The position numbers and the translations under genes were made by a program. Below are positions 1-8,119 of a stretch of 26,721 nt of DNA, piece by piece. Numbering within the stretch: the stretch's first letter is position 1; each line of letters opens with the position of its first letter. The stretch lies in assembly GCA_001275005.1 (NCBI GenBank), contig JWZX01002774.1:1-26721 (forward strand). Reading direction: 5' to 3'. This stretch comes from Chrysochromulina tobinii (taxonomy: Eukaryota > Haptophyta > Prymnesiales > Chrysochromulinaceae). Under the pieces are notes generated by a model, which ran no database searches, had not been told where the DNA came from, and saw only the letters and a list, made by a program, of their open reading frames with translations.

Positions 1-895
1 GCTCCCAGCAGCCCGTGATCCGGTAGAGAGCTCCAGATTGGGTAGCCCAGAAGCACGTGTAGCTATGGTTGTCCAGCATGCCAATGGTCTCGCGGAGCAA
101 ATGGCTTCGCCAAGCGCCTTGGCTGTGAACCTCAAACTGCAAAAACCCCACACTCCCTGACGCGAGCAGCTGCGTCGACCCAAGTAGCACCTCAGGATCA
201 TTGCCCTCCGTGTCTACCGTGAGCACAGTGGGTGTGAATCCACTCATGTGTGAGCGAACGAGATCATCTGCGGTGACGGCTTCCACCTGCGCCACCTGCG
301 TGTCAGGTATGCCCGGTCGCGAGCCGAGTCCGATGTGCTCTACTCCAAATAGATCCCAGTTCGGAAACGGCACCGTGCCACTTGCCATCTTTTGAGTCGG
401 GGAAACGGCTGCGGCTGCGATCGTCGTCATGTAGCTGCTCCACGGCGCGGCTCTGACAGCTGCTCCAAGGACGCGGGAGTTTGCTGGCAGGGCCTCGACA
501 CAAAACACGTGGGCTCGCACCGCACTTTGCCGTGCGAGCGGATACTCGCCGATGCATGCACTCGACGTGCCGATTTTGCGCACCGACGCTAACACCGACG
601 CGTCGACTTTGCCAGTAATATGCCGAAGCAACTCTGCACGCCAAGCGGATGCATTCAGGGTATCGTCACCGGATAGCAGCCGGGCCCATCCCGCACAGTC
701 GTCGCCTTTGTTGCCACCGATCACGAGTGCCGCACTGCCCGCAGGCAGACAATGTCTGCCTGCACCACCAGCTTCTTTCCGCAAGGAGATGGCAGCGAAC
801 TGCTGCAGGGCTGCTGCGCCTATGCACTGCGTCGTGCGAGGGCCACCCTGCGCCCAGAAGGCGGCGGAGGTCTGCGAACACACGTCGTCGGACAT
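1..895 (-). CDS. FkbM-family methyltransferase, 3' end cut by the window edge
   Basis: An open frame runs from the ATG at 895 to base 1 without a stop (298 codons); the C-terminus lies outside the window. The protein shows three blocks typical of FkbM SAM-dependent methyltransferases: a glycine motif VIGGNKGDD near residues 58-66 (the SAM loop, normally DVGANxG), FCVEALPANSRVL near 131-143, and LTVDTEGNDPEVLLG around Asp228, followed by FLQFEVHSQGAW. The family O-methylates sugars, lipids or other small acceptors; the substrate cannot be read here. The N-terminal 55 residues are rich in Cys (CMSDDVC, QCIG), which suggests a lumenal or secreted domain. The frame stays open upstream of the ATG to a stop at 986-988, so an upstream exon with a signal peptide is possible. 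The family call is firm, the start less so. Confidence 0.85.
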   Translation of the reverse strand, partial: MSDDVCSQTSAAFWAQGGPRTTQCIGAAALQQFAAISLRKEAGGAGRHCLPAGSAALVIGGNKGDDCAGWARLLSGDDTLNASAWRAELLRHITGKVDASVLASVRKIGTSSACIGEYPLARQSAVRAHVFCVEALPANSRVLGAAVRAAPWSSYMTTIAAAAVSPTQKMASGTVPFPNWDLFGVEHIGLGSRPGIPDTQVAQVEAVTADDLVRSHMSGFTPTVLTVDTEGNDPEVLLGSTQLLASGSVGFLQFEVHSQGAWRSHLLRETIGMLDNHSYTCFWATQSGALYRITGCWE

Positions 896-1032
896 GCACC
901 CGGGAGAAAGGCCCGGCCGCGTCTCGAAGACGCTTTCTGACGTTTTCTGCGCGGCCAAGGCGCTTACTGCGGCCGTGCCGCGCGCTTACGGTATTACGGT
1001 ACTGTACCGTGGCTCCCCCCGGAGTCTTTTTA

Positions 1033-1083
1033 CCGGCTCCCCCCGGTGTCTTTTTACCGGTAAAAAGACACCGGGGGAGCCGG
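1033..1083. repeat. 51-bp near-perfect palindrome
   Basis: Two repeat units meet head to head. The left arm is CCGGCTCCCCCCGGTGTC, then T5 and ACC; the right arm is GGT, A5 and GACACCGGGGGAGCCGG. The arms differ only in one extra C on the left (six against five). The centre is ACCGGT with no spacer, so it could extrude as a cruciform or fold as an RNA hairpin. Confidence 0.9.
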
Positions 1084-1350
1084 GACACACACAAAGACCG
1101 GTACACGGGACACGGACAGTACCGTTCTCGTTAACAACTCACGTTCACGTTAAATCCGGCTTCGGCTCGAATGTCAACCACACGGTACCGGGTACCGGTG
1201 TGTCCCGGCTCCCCCTGGTGTCTTTTTCCCTACCGGTACCTTGTTTGAACATTTCTTACCGGTACCGGTAGCCGGCTTCCCCGGTGTCTTTTTGCCGGTG
1301 AAGTACAACCCGGCACTGGAAAACTTCAGCTCCTGTACCGGTACTGTCGT

Positions 1351-1592
1351 CTGTGCGGTCCGTGTGCCTTTGTGCGTCCGCGTGTCCCGTGTGTGTCCCG
1401 GCTCCCCCCATTTGGCTCCCGCGCTCCCCCCGGTGTCCTATAGTTCCTTTTGTACTGTACCGGTAAAAAGACACCGGGGGAGCCTGTACCGGTACCGGAA
1501 CAACCGCCCCCTTGCGGTACCCGTCTGTGTGGTCCGTGTGCCTTCGTGCGTCAGCGTGTCCCGTGTGTCCCGTGTGTGTCCCGGCTCCCCCC
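1351..1592. repeat. Direct duplication of a GTGTCCCG-rich tract
   Basis: The stretch 1351-1409 (CTGTGCGGTCCGTGTGCC to GGCTCCCCCC) is repeated at 1525-1592 with a few substitutions and one extra CGTGTGTCC unit in the second copy. Both copies end in the dispersed GGCTCCCCCC unit, so the duplicated block is longer than the core repeat and includes its GT-rich flank. Confidence 0.8.
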
Positions 1593-1600
1593 AGTGTCTT

Positions 1601-2176
1601 CGGTCAACTAGGTCCATGGCAATGGATTGCCTCTTCTGCATGCCTCTTCGCGCCCGAATCGCCCGTGCACCATGGTGTGAAAGTACCGAAATCACCGACT
1701 CCGGGTTCGCGCATACCCCCATACCCTAAAAAGCGGCCTGCGGCCGCCTGCTGGAGCATACCCCCATACCAAAATTTCGGTCAGACGATCATACCCTGAC
1801 CCCCACCTACATTCGGAATCCTGTGGGGTTTTCTTCTTCCTGGCTGGTGGGCGCGCGTCAGGGTCATCGGGGAATGACGCCCGCGCATGGGCGCACTCCG
1901 GCTCCCCGGTGTCTCGTTCCGCGCGACCTGGTGCTCCGCTGCTACCGCCCGTAGGTCCTAATTACGAGTCATGTACGACATGTACCGATTACCGGTACCG
2001 GTGTGTCCTGGCTCCCCCGGTGTCAATTTGTGCCCTTCTCCACTTGGGCCCTGGCGTGTGGCTGCCATCATGGTGGCTGCCACGTGCTGAAGGAGCTGCT
2101 GTCGGCTTCCCATCGTTGCGATCCAGGCCTCCTCGGCCTCGCGCTCCGCCCTCGTTGCCGCTTCGGACTCGGCTGC
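1601..2176. other. Spacer with no convincing gene
   Basis: No gene is seen here. The stretch holds GCATACCCCCATACC twice (1709-1780), a GCGGCCTGCGGCCGC palindrome near 1734-1748, and repeat copies at 1899-1914 and 2006-2034. The part from about 2060 to 2176 reads on the minus strand as an in-frame, coding-like extension of the coiled-coil gene to its right. Confidence 0.6.
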
Positions 2177-2548
2177 CTACCGAGATGGCTCGAGCGTGAT
2201 GCGCCGCTCCTTGGCGACCATCTCTTGGATCTCATCGTCATAGCTGTGTGCACTCTCGGCCCTCTCGCGGCGAGTACGCCCGCCTCGTTCCGATCGCTGC
2301 GGGATCTTCTCCTCCTTCGCGCGCAGTGATGCGAGCTTGGCCGCCTCCTCGGTCTCCCGCTCCGCCCTCAAAGCCGCGTCGATCTCAGCAAGCTTTGCCA
2401 GCCTAATTGCCTCCCCCGGCTTGAGCCGTCGCTCCTCCGCCTCGTCAGCCAGGGGAGACGCCATAGCGGGCGCCTCGCACACGTCCCAGCTGCTGCTACT
2501 GTTGCTTCTGCTCAGTTCGTTCCAGAACTTCATGCGCGGCGGCGGCAT
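2177..2548 (-). CDS. Short charged coiled-coil protein, possibly a gene remnant
   Basis: From the ATG at 2548 the frame gives about 123 residues, rich in Ala, Glu, Arg and Lys: EAIRLAKLAEIDAALRAERE, then AAKLASLRAKEEK. This is typical of a long helix or coiled coil. There is no recognisable domain. The stop at 2177-2179 is TAG, and the same frame continues beyond it with the same composition (AAESEAATRAEREAEEAW) before running into a copy of the dispersed repeat at 2006-2034. This could be a pseudogene, an unspliced intron, or a gene whose 3' end has been overrun by the repeat. Function unknown. It is divergent to the FN3 gene on its right. Confidence 0.4.
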   Translation of the reverse strand: MPPPRMKFWNELSRSNSSSSWDVCEAPAMASPLADEAEERRLKPGEAIRLAKLAEIDAALRAERETEEAAKLASLRAKEEKIPQRSERGGRTRRERAESAHSYDDEIQEMVAKERRITLEPSR

Positions 2549-2733
2549 TGGCGCGCCGCCAGAGGTTGCGCCGATGAGGTTCGGCGACCTCCCGGGAATC
2601 AATATGCTGACCCTTTTTAGTCAACTTTGCTGCACGGTATCCATCAGGGGGATGCGGGAGAACCCAATGGGGGGGTCTCTCCGACGTTTGGGGGGAAGGG
2701 GATTCCCAGGGTAAGCCTGTTAGGCACTTTGTT

Positions 2734-5700
2734 ATGCCGCCCGCGCGCGCGACATTCCGCAACGAAGGTTCTCGAACTGCCAGGATCGTATGTCGCCAGT
2801 GCACCCCGCCAAAGTCCATGGTCTCTCTGGGTTCGAGAGCACCCCTGGACCTCGGAATCAGCCAAAACGACGGCTACGACATCCCCGTGCGCCACCAGCG
2901 GACGACCAATACCCATATCCTGCCCAATGGCATAGGTAACATAGAGATGGAAGGTCGTGATGGCAAACGCCGGACTCTGCATCAGCTGATGCGGGAGCGG
3001 CCATCGGAGCAGGTCATGGACGTCATCTGTGGTTCACTCGACCTCATGCCGTTGGGCATCATACCCACCGCAGCGGAGGTACGACGAACAAAGTACCTCC
3101 GCTCTGCCTCACCTTACCAGCAGCCAGCCTCGCCTCCGCCGCCGCCGCTTCGTGGACACGCCCCAACAGGCCACCCATACCTCGTTCAGCTGCCCGCGTC
3201 GCGCCCTGTCACGCGTGCTGAGGCCCTGAGCTTTGGCGCCTTGGCAAAGACGGGCGCCTTGAGCGCTCGTGCGCCGGTCCGGGATGACGACGCCCTCGGC
3301 GGCCCTGATGTGCCACCTGCACCGCTCTCTGCGCGAGCGTCTCTCGCAACTCCTGCCCTCGGCGCACGCCCCGGCCTGGGCTTGCCGCTGATTCTCGAGC
3401 CGCTCTCGTCCATGAGTGCAGCGGAGGTCGCAAAGGTTGCCAAGGCCGAAGCCGTGCGGCGCGAGCAGGAGATCGATGCAGCCACCGAGGCCGTCAATGC
3501 AGCTGTGGCTGCAGCCAACCTCGCCGCTGCGAAAGCCGCCGCCGCCAGCGCCTTGACGCCGGCCGTCGGGCAGCTGCCCCGGTCGGCACCGACGCCTTCG
3601 CGAGCCCTTGCGAGCCGCCACAGCCTACGACCGCGCGCACCGCCGCAGATGGGCGTGGGCAGTGCCGCAGCCAACCAGCTGACGCGGCTGAAGCCCCTCA
3701 GCCGCGCTTCCCAGCGTCCATTCGAACGCCCAACGACAGTGCCGTCGCCGCGTGTGAGTCGAGGCGTACCGATAGCTGCGCAGGAGGGCCCCACCCCTTC
3801 CTGGGGCGAGACGGAAGCTCGCACTGCGCTGGATGCGCGTCCGCACCCAAATTTGGAGGCGCGTCGACCGGAAATGGAAGCCCGGGCGTCGCGCTTCACG
3901 CTCCCGGCGGCAGACGCGGCGGCGCCTGCAATGACGCCTGCAGTGCCTGCAACATTGCCTGCCGAGTTGCCCACCCAGCCTTCGCGCCTGAGCGGGACGC
4001 AAGACAAGACAAGGCAGGACGTGTCCTGGTCGGCTTCGGCCCTCGCGCCTGCACCCGACCCGACGGTGGGAGTGCTCAACATGGCGCGAGTGAGCGACGA
4101 CGTCGACGGTGGCGACCAAGCCGCCAGCGCCGAGGCACTCGAGGCTGCACACGACGAGGCAGGACAGAATGAGGGGTTCATGGCGGTCGCTGAGGTCGCG
4201 ATGCCACCAATCGCCGCGACCGCGACCGCTGCAGTTGGCCGCAGCACTGGCCCGACGAGCTCCTCCTTGAGCGATGGCGCGTTGCCAGCGGATCCGTGGC
4301 CCACACGAGGAGCCGCGCCAGCTGCTGCACTGGCCCGGCGAGCCGCCGCGCCGATCCTCGCTCCGATCCGCTTCGGAGAGAAGCAGCGCCGGCCCTTGAC
4401 CCGGGAGGAGCGCCTCGCTCAACGGCTCGCCGATCGCGTGGCACTCCAATTTCTCGATAGGATCACTTCGCGGCCTGTGAGCCAATTCCATCCGGCGCTC
4501 TTGACGAGCGCCTGCGAGGCGCTCATCCTGGGGCTGCGCGCGCACCCGCATGACGAGCTGCTCGACTGGGGGTTTCATACGAGCGCCGAGCACTTCAAGT
4601 ATGTGCCGCCCGCTCGGTGGGCGCGATGGCCGTTTGATGAACGCGTACAGCGGGAACAGACGGCACGCCGACGTCACGAGCCGCCTGGCACGATGCCACC
4701 GCCCGTATGCGCGCGTCGGACGCTGAGCACGCTCCTGATCGAGTGGCCCGAGTATGTGCCAAGGCCAGACATCGAGGACGATGGGTGCGATGGGTACACG
4801 TTGGAGATGGCGGGCCTGTGCCCACTCGATGGACCGTCCGCTTGGCGTAAAGTAGCCCACGGCGCCAAGCTCACAGCGCTGCTGCGCGGGATCGGACCTG
4901 AGAGGGATGTGCTGCTGCGCGTGCGCGCGTACAATAACAAGGGCGGGGGGCCGTGGTCCGACGTGACTCGCACGCGTGTGCTGATGCCGACGCGTGAGCC
5001 GCCGAAGGAGCTCGAGACCATGCCTGAGTCGTGGTGGGCGCTCGACATCGACGACCTGCTCAAGCAGATGAAGCTCGAAGAGGGGACGATGGCGACCCAG
5101 AGTGCGATGGAGTCCCTCTTCGCGGTGCTGCACGAGTACCGCTCCGCGATCAAGATCGCATTTCGTTACTACTCGCTCGTTGGAAGCTCAGGCGTCGGCG
5201 AGTCAGCGGGGCTCATGTACTCGACGCAATTCCTCAATTTCGTCAAAGGAGCATCCGACCTGCTCAACGACGCGTCGCCTGTGCGCTTCATCGTCTCCGA
5301 CGTTGACCTCATCTACAAGAGATCCATCCGGGAGCTCAGTGCCGAGGCTGCCGCCGCGACGCCCATCGGGTACAGCGTCAAGAATGTCCCAGGCGCGCCA
5401 GGACGCAAAAAGTCGAGCGAACTCAGCGATGCCGCCGTGCTACGCATGCTGACCGGTAGCGCCGACGTCAGTCACAGCGGCGGCGGTGGTGGTGGCGACG
5501 TGGAGGAGGGGAGCGGCGACGCGGGCGGCGGCGGCCTCGAGTGGCGCAGGACCAAGAATGCGTTCAAGGTGACGGCTCTCATCGGCAAGAAGGGGGGCAG
5601 CAACCTGATGAACCAGCAGCAGTTTGTTGCAGGGCTGCTGCGCTTGGCCTCGCGTCGGTATGAGCGGCTGCCCTCCCTCGGGGCACGCGTGCGCGCGCTG

Positions 5701-6225
5701 CTCGAGGACCAGATCGTAGGGCACGTGACCATCGAACTCAATCTCGTCAATGACTCCTTTTCGCGCCAGATGGCGATGCAGCCGATGGCGGCCGTGCTGC
5801 GGAAGCATCGGGCGGATTGCGAGCGATTCTTTCGGTACTACGCGGGCGTCGATAAGTCACTGGGCGCCGAGACGACGACCATGAATATGCGCGAGCTGCT
5901 CGCCTTGTGTGAGGACGCGCGCCTGTTCATAGCCGAGCCTGGGAAGACCCCCCTTTCACAGCGCGAGATGGTCTCAGCCTTTGCGCGCGTCAACGTCGAA
6001 GACGAGCTCTACGAGCAGGACGATCAGCTCAACACGTCGACCGAGCTCGTCTTCGATGAGTTCTTTGAAGCGCTCGCGCGCATGTACCGCGCGAAGGACT
6101 GGGCCAAGAAGCCCATCGATGCGGACGAGGGGCTCGAGTTTGCGCGTGGCTTCCATGGCTGGCTGTTGGAGGAACTCGAGCCCAAGCTTCTCGCCGCCAT
6201 CAAGGTGCGCAAGTTAGCTATGTAG
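2734..6225 (+). CDS. Large fibronectin type III protein with a duplicated FRYY helical module
   Basis: This is a single open frame of 1163 residues from the ATG at 2734 to the TAG at 6223. Residues 1-560 are low-complexity and rich in Ala, Pro, Ser and Arg, probably disordered, with a short Ala-rich helix at 230-275. Residues about 650-748 form one fibronectin type III domain (LSTLLIEWPEY, VLLRVRAYNNKGGGPWSDVT). The C-terminal half holds two copies of a helical unit. Copy one starts at 800 (HEYRSAIKIAFRYYS) and ends with MNQQQFVAGLLRLASRRY; copy two starts near 1024 (KHRADCERFFRYYA) and ends with ELVFDEFFEALARMY. A Gly-rich linker near 912-932 lies inside copy one. The layout of paired helices around F-x-x-F/L motifs resembles degenerate EF-hands without clear calcium loops. 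No signal peptide or membrane span is visible, so it may be a cytosolic or cytoskeletal scaffold; that is inference. A start at Met29 (2818) is also possible. Confidence 0.85.
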   Translation: MPPARATFRNEGSRTARIVCRQCTPPKSMVSLGSRAPLDLGISQNDGYDIPVRHQRTTNTHILPNGIGNIEMEGRDGKRRTLHQLMRERPSEQVMDVICGSLDLMPLGIIPTAAEVRRTKYLRSASPYQQPASPPPPPLRGHAPTGHPYLVQLPASRPVTRAEALSFGALAKTGALSARAPVRDDDALGGPDVPPAPLSARASLATPALGARPGLGLPLILEPLSSMSAAEVAKVAKAEAVRREQEIDAATEAVNAAVAAANLAAAKAAAASALTPAVGQLPRSAPTPSRALASRHSLRPRAPPQMGVGSAAANQLTRLKPLSRASQRPFERPTTVPSPRVSRGVPIAAQEGPTPSWGETEARTALDARPHPNLEARRPEMEARASRFTLPAADAAAPAMTPAVPATLPAELPTQPSRLSGTQDKTRQDVSWSASALAPAPDPTVGVLNMARVSDDVDGGDQAASAEALEAAHDEAGQNEGFMAVAEVAMPPIAATATAAVGRSTGPTSSSLSDGALPADPWPTRGAAPAAALARRAAAPILAPIRFGEKQRRPLTREERLAQRLADRVALQFLDRITSRPVSQFHPALLTSACEALILGLRAHPHDELLDWGFHTSAEHFKYVPPARWARWPFDERVQREQTARRRHEPPGTMPPPVCARRTLSTLLIEWPEYVPRPDIEDDGCDGYTLEMAGLCPLDGPSAWRKVAHGAKLTALLRGIGPERDVLLRVRAYNNKGGGPWSDVTRTRVLMPTREPPKELETMPESWWALDIDDLLKQMKLEEGTMATQSAMESLFAVLHEYRSAIKIAFRYYSLVGSSGVGESAGLMYSTQFLNFVKGASDLLNDASPVRFIVSDVDLIYKRSIRELSAEAAAATPIGYSVKNVPGAPGRKKSSELSDAAVLRMLTGSADVSHSGGGGGGDVEEGSGDAGGGGLEWRRTKNAFKVTALIGKKGGSNLMNQQQFVAGLLRLASRRYERLPSLGARVRALLEDQIVGHVTIELNLVNDSFSRQMAMQPMAAVLRKHRADCERFFRYYAGVDKSLGAETTTMNMRELLALCEDARLFIAEPGKTPLSQREMVSAFARVNVEDELYEQDDQLNTSTELVFDEFFEALARMYRAKDWAKKPIDADEGLEFARGFHGWLLEELEPKLLAAIKVRKLAM

Positions 6226-6900
6226 TACAGGAGTAGACCAGTAGTAGATGAAAGGATTCAAGTTACGGGGCGGTATCGTATCGTATGGCATCAACCGAAC
6301 GCGTCATGCCGTGCGCTGCCGTGCCCGCCTGCCGCCCTGCCCCAACCGATGTCCCGTGTGCGGGGTCTTGGCGCAGCCGCGCGGTTTCGAAGGATTTCGG
6401 AGCGCCCCGCGCCCTGCCGGGGCTGCTCCTCGGACCTCGCCTGTGCTCGGTGGGGTGACCGGAGAGCTGAGCGAGGAGTTGACGCAGACGGCGACGCTTG
6501 GCGCGACGATGGCGACGCCCACGTTGTGAGCGAAGATAGAACGGAAGATACTTCCATACTAGATAGTTTCGAGATAGTGGAGATACCGGCGACCCTACCT
6601 ACCACCCATCCCCATGCCCTCGACGGCCGCCACCGTGACCGTCGCATTCACTGATGTGCTCGCTGCTCGGCTCCAATGCTCGGCTCACGCTGTGCACTGT
6701 ATGGGTCCCTACCTCGACGCACTCGTCCACTGTGACCAGTGTGCAGTGACCGCTCATGTGTGCCAGTTCATCATGGCAGCAGAACCAGCGACTCGCACAC
6801 GCCACTTACCCATCGTCACAGTCTCCCAAAGGTGTAGACCCTCTCTCTCCCGTCTCCCCGTCGTGCCCCTGTGAAAGAATGCAATCTCGACCGTTGGTAT
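6226..6900. other. Spacer between convergent genes, nothing firm
   Basis: This region holds the 3' ends of the FN3 gene (+) and the ArfGAP gene (-). Overlapping open frames of 70-118 codons exist on both strands, but none shows a domain or convincing composition. The part around 6530-6600 is less GC-rich than the genes. It is probably two 3' untranslated regions. Confidence 0.5.
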
Positions 6901-7866
6901 TCACTCGTCGAGTTCGAACCTGCCGCTCGCATCTGTCTCAATCTCACCCACGATCGGCGCAAGCACCGACGCCCACACCTCAAACTCGGCGTCCGTCGCA
7001 CGCAGCTTGAGCTCGCGCTCGCGCGTCACGAGTGTGAAGCGGTACACACCGCCCTCCTGCGCTTGCTTGAGGAAGGCTCTCGCGCCCTTGCAATCGACTG
7101 TGCCCGCGGGCTCCTCTCTCTTGCGATAGCTCTGGTCGCTCTTGAAGTAGCTCAAGCTCGTGCCGCACGCGCTGAGTACAAAGTAGCGCCGATCCCACTT
7201 CTGTAGCAGCAGCTTCACCTTCGAATGGGCCTCCTTGCCGCCGCTCTTCTTCTCGAGCCATCCCTCGTGGCCTGCCCACCAGTGCACTTGCTCGGGCGGC
7301 GCGGGGACCGCCTCCGGTGGCATCTCCCACGTGCTCTGTAAGCCGTTCGAGTAGTAGAAGTCATTGGAGCTCTCATCAAAGTGCCGCTCCCACCCATTCG
7401 GCATCGGCAAGTACTTGAGCCAATCACCAGGCTCCCCCGCTGCCGCAAAGAGGCGCCGGTCGTACTTGGCCCGGATGTAATCGACGAGCCCCCGGGACGC
7501 CGAGTCTCCGACGAACCCCTTGGGCCGAAATTGAGCCGGACACGCTTCCCAGAAGCCTGCCACACGTTCGTTGCCCCAGCGCTCCATGTTTTCTACCCAA
7601 TCGTCGTTCCAGTCATCCGCTGCCACGGCCCGGACTTTGGACAGATGTGTGCCGAGAGAACGATGGATACCGCTGCACTGGATGCAGATGAAATTTCCAA
7701 GATTGATCGACGCCCACGCGTTGCGGAACTCAAGTGGGAGCTGACAGTCTGAGCAGCGAGCGTTTGCCTTGACCAACAGCTTGTGCAGCCGTGCCTCGTT
7801 GCGCCGTGCCTCGGCGTGCGGCGCTTTGTGGTTTGAGACGCGCATCCCCTGCTCGGCCGACCTCAT
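6901..7866 (-). CDS. ArfGAP with WW and PH domains
   Basis: The protein has 321 residues from the ATG at 7866 (Met8 at 7845 is an alternative). Residues 30-145 are an ArfGAP zinc finger: Cys38-x2-Cys41, 19 residues, then Cys61-x2-Cys64, followed by SGIHRSLGTHLSKVRA, where Arg69 matches the catalytic arginine finger. A WW domain lies at about 153-185 (Trp159, YYSN, Trp180, P183). A PH domain lies at about 198-306, opening with HEGWLEKKSG and closing on the invariant C-terminal Trp299. The family stimulates GTP hydrolysis by Arf GTPases in membrane traffic; the PH domain would bind phosphoinositides and the WW a proline motif. ArfGAP plus PH is common (ACAP, ADAP, ASAP types), while a WW between them is unusual. 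The frame stays open to 8211, but that extension overlaps the 3' end of the next gene and lacks domain character, so it is not used. Confidence 0.92.
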   Translation of the reverse strand: MRSAEQGMRVSNHKAPHAEARRNEARLHKLLVKANARCSDCQLPLEFRNAWASINLGNFICIQCSGIHRSLGTHLSKVRAVAADDWNDDWVENMERWGNERVAGFWEACPAQFRPKGFVGDSASRGLVDYIRAKYDRRLFAAAGEPGDWLKYLPMPNGWERHFDESSNDFYYSNGLQSTWEMPPEAVPAPPEQVHWWAGHEGWLEKKSGGKEAHSKVKLLLQKWDRRYFVLSACGTSLSYFKSDQSYRKREEPAGTVDCKGARAFLKQAQEGGVYRFTLVTRERELKLRATDAEFEVWASVLAPIVGEIETDASGRFELDE

Positions 7867-8119
7867 GGAGTACTGGGACTTTCGCCACGACGCACGTGAA
7901 ATGGCCGGGAGACGCTGGGCGGTGAGCGATCGGCCTCTGCGCAGGTGGTCGGATTTACCCGAGCACCAAACAAGCCAGTTTCCCAAATATGGATACACTG
8001 TGACTCCCACACACTCGCCATCTTCGGCGGGTAAGAGGTTGCCTGGCACAGCCGTTCTATTCCGCGGCTCCGGGAACTGAGCTCTGAGGGTGCCCACATG
8101 ATGCGCTGTACGACTGCGC

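Larger units (their letters stand above)
1011..1600. repeat. Cluster of dispersed GGCTCCCCC-GGTGTC-TTTTT repeats
   Basis: At least seven copies of a unit close to CCGGCTCCCCCGGTGTC followed by T5 and ACCGG lie here in both orientations: about 1011-1036, 1033-1083 (two copies head to head), 1206-1240, 1272-1299, 1398-1440, 1459-1499 (reverse) and 1580-1602. Between them are many ACCGGT and GGTACCGG palindromes. Further copies occur at 1899-1914, 2006-2034, 16085-16136, 18782-18812 and 19028-19072. Short open frames across this block are repeat translations without domain content. No transposase or tRNA-derived head was seen. Confidence 0.85.

Noticed and set aside
552-1271. Plus-strand open frame of 239 codons
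   Set aside because: It lies antisense to the FkbM-type gene and then runs into repeats; its translation has no domain and changes character at the repeat edge.
1011-1600. CRISPR array
   Set aside because: Units vary, occur in both orientations and are irregularly spaced, and the genome is eukaryotic.
3186-5133. Long minus-strand frames (372 and 502 codons) under the FN3 gene
   Set aside because: They mirror the high third-position GC of the plus-strand gene, are Arg/Ser/Gly-rich and hold no motif; the plus strand has the FN3 domain.
6248-6647. Overlapping frames on both strands after the FN3 gene
   Set aside because: Composition is arbitrary, neither shows a domain, and both lie in the likely 3' untranslated zone.
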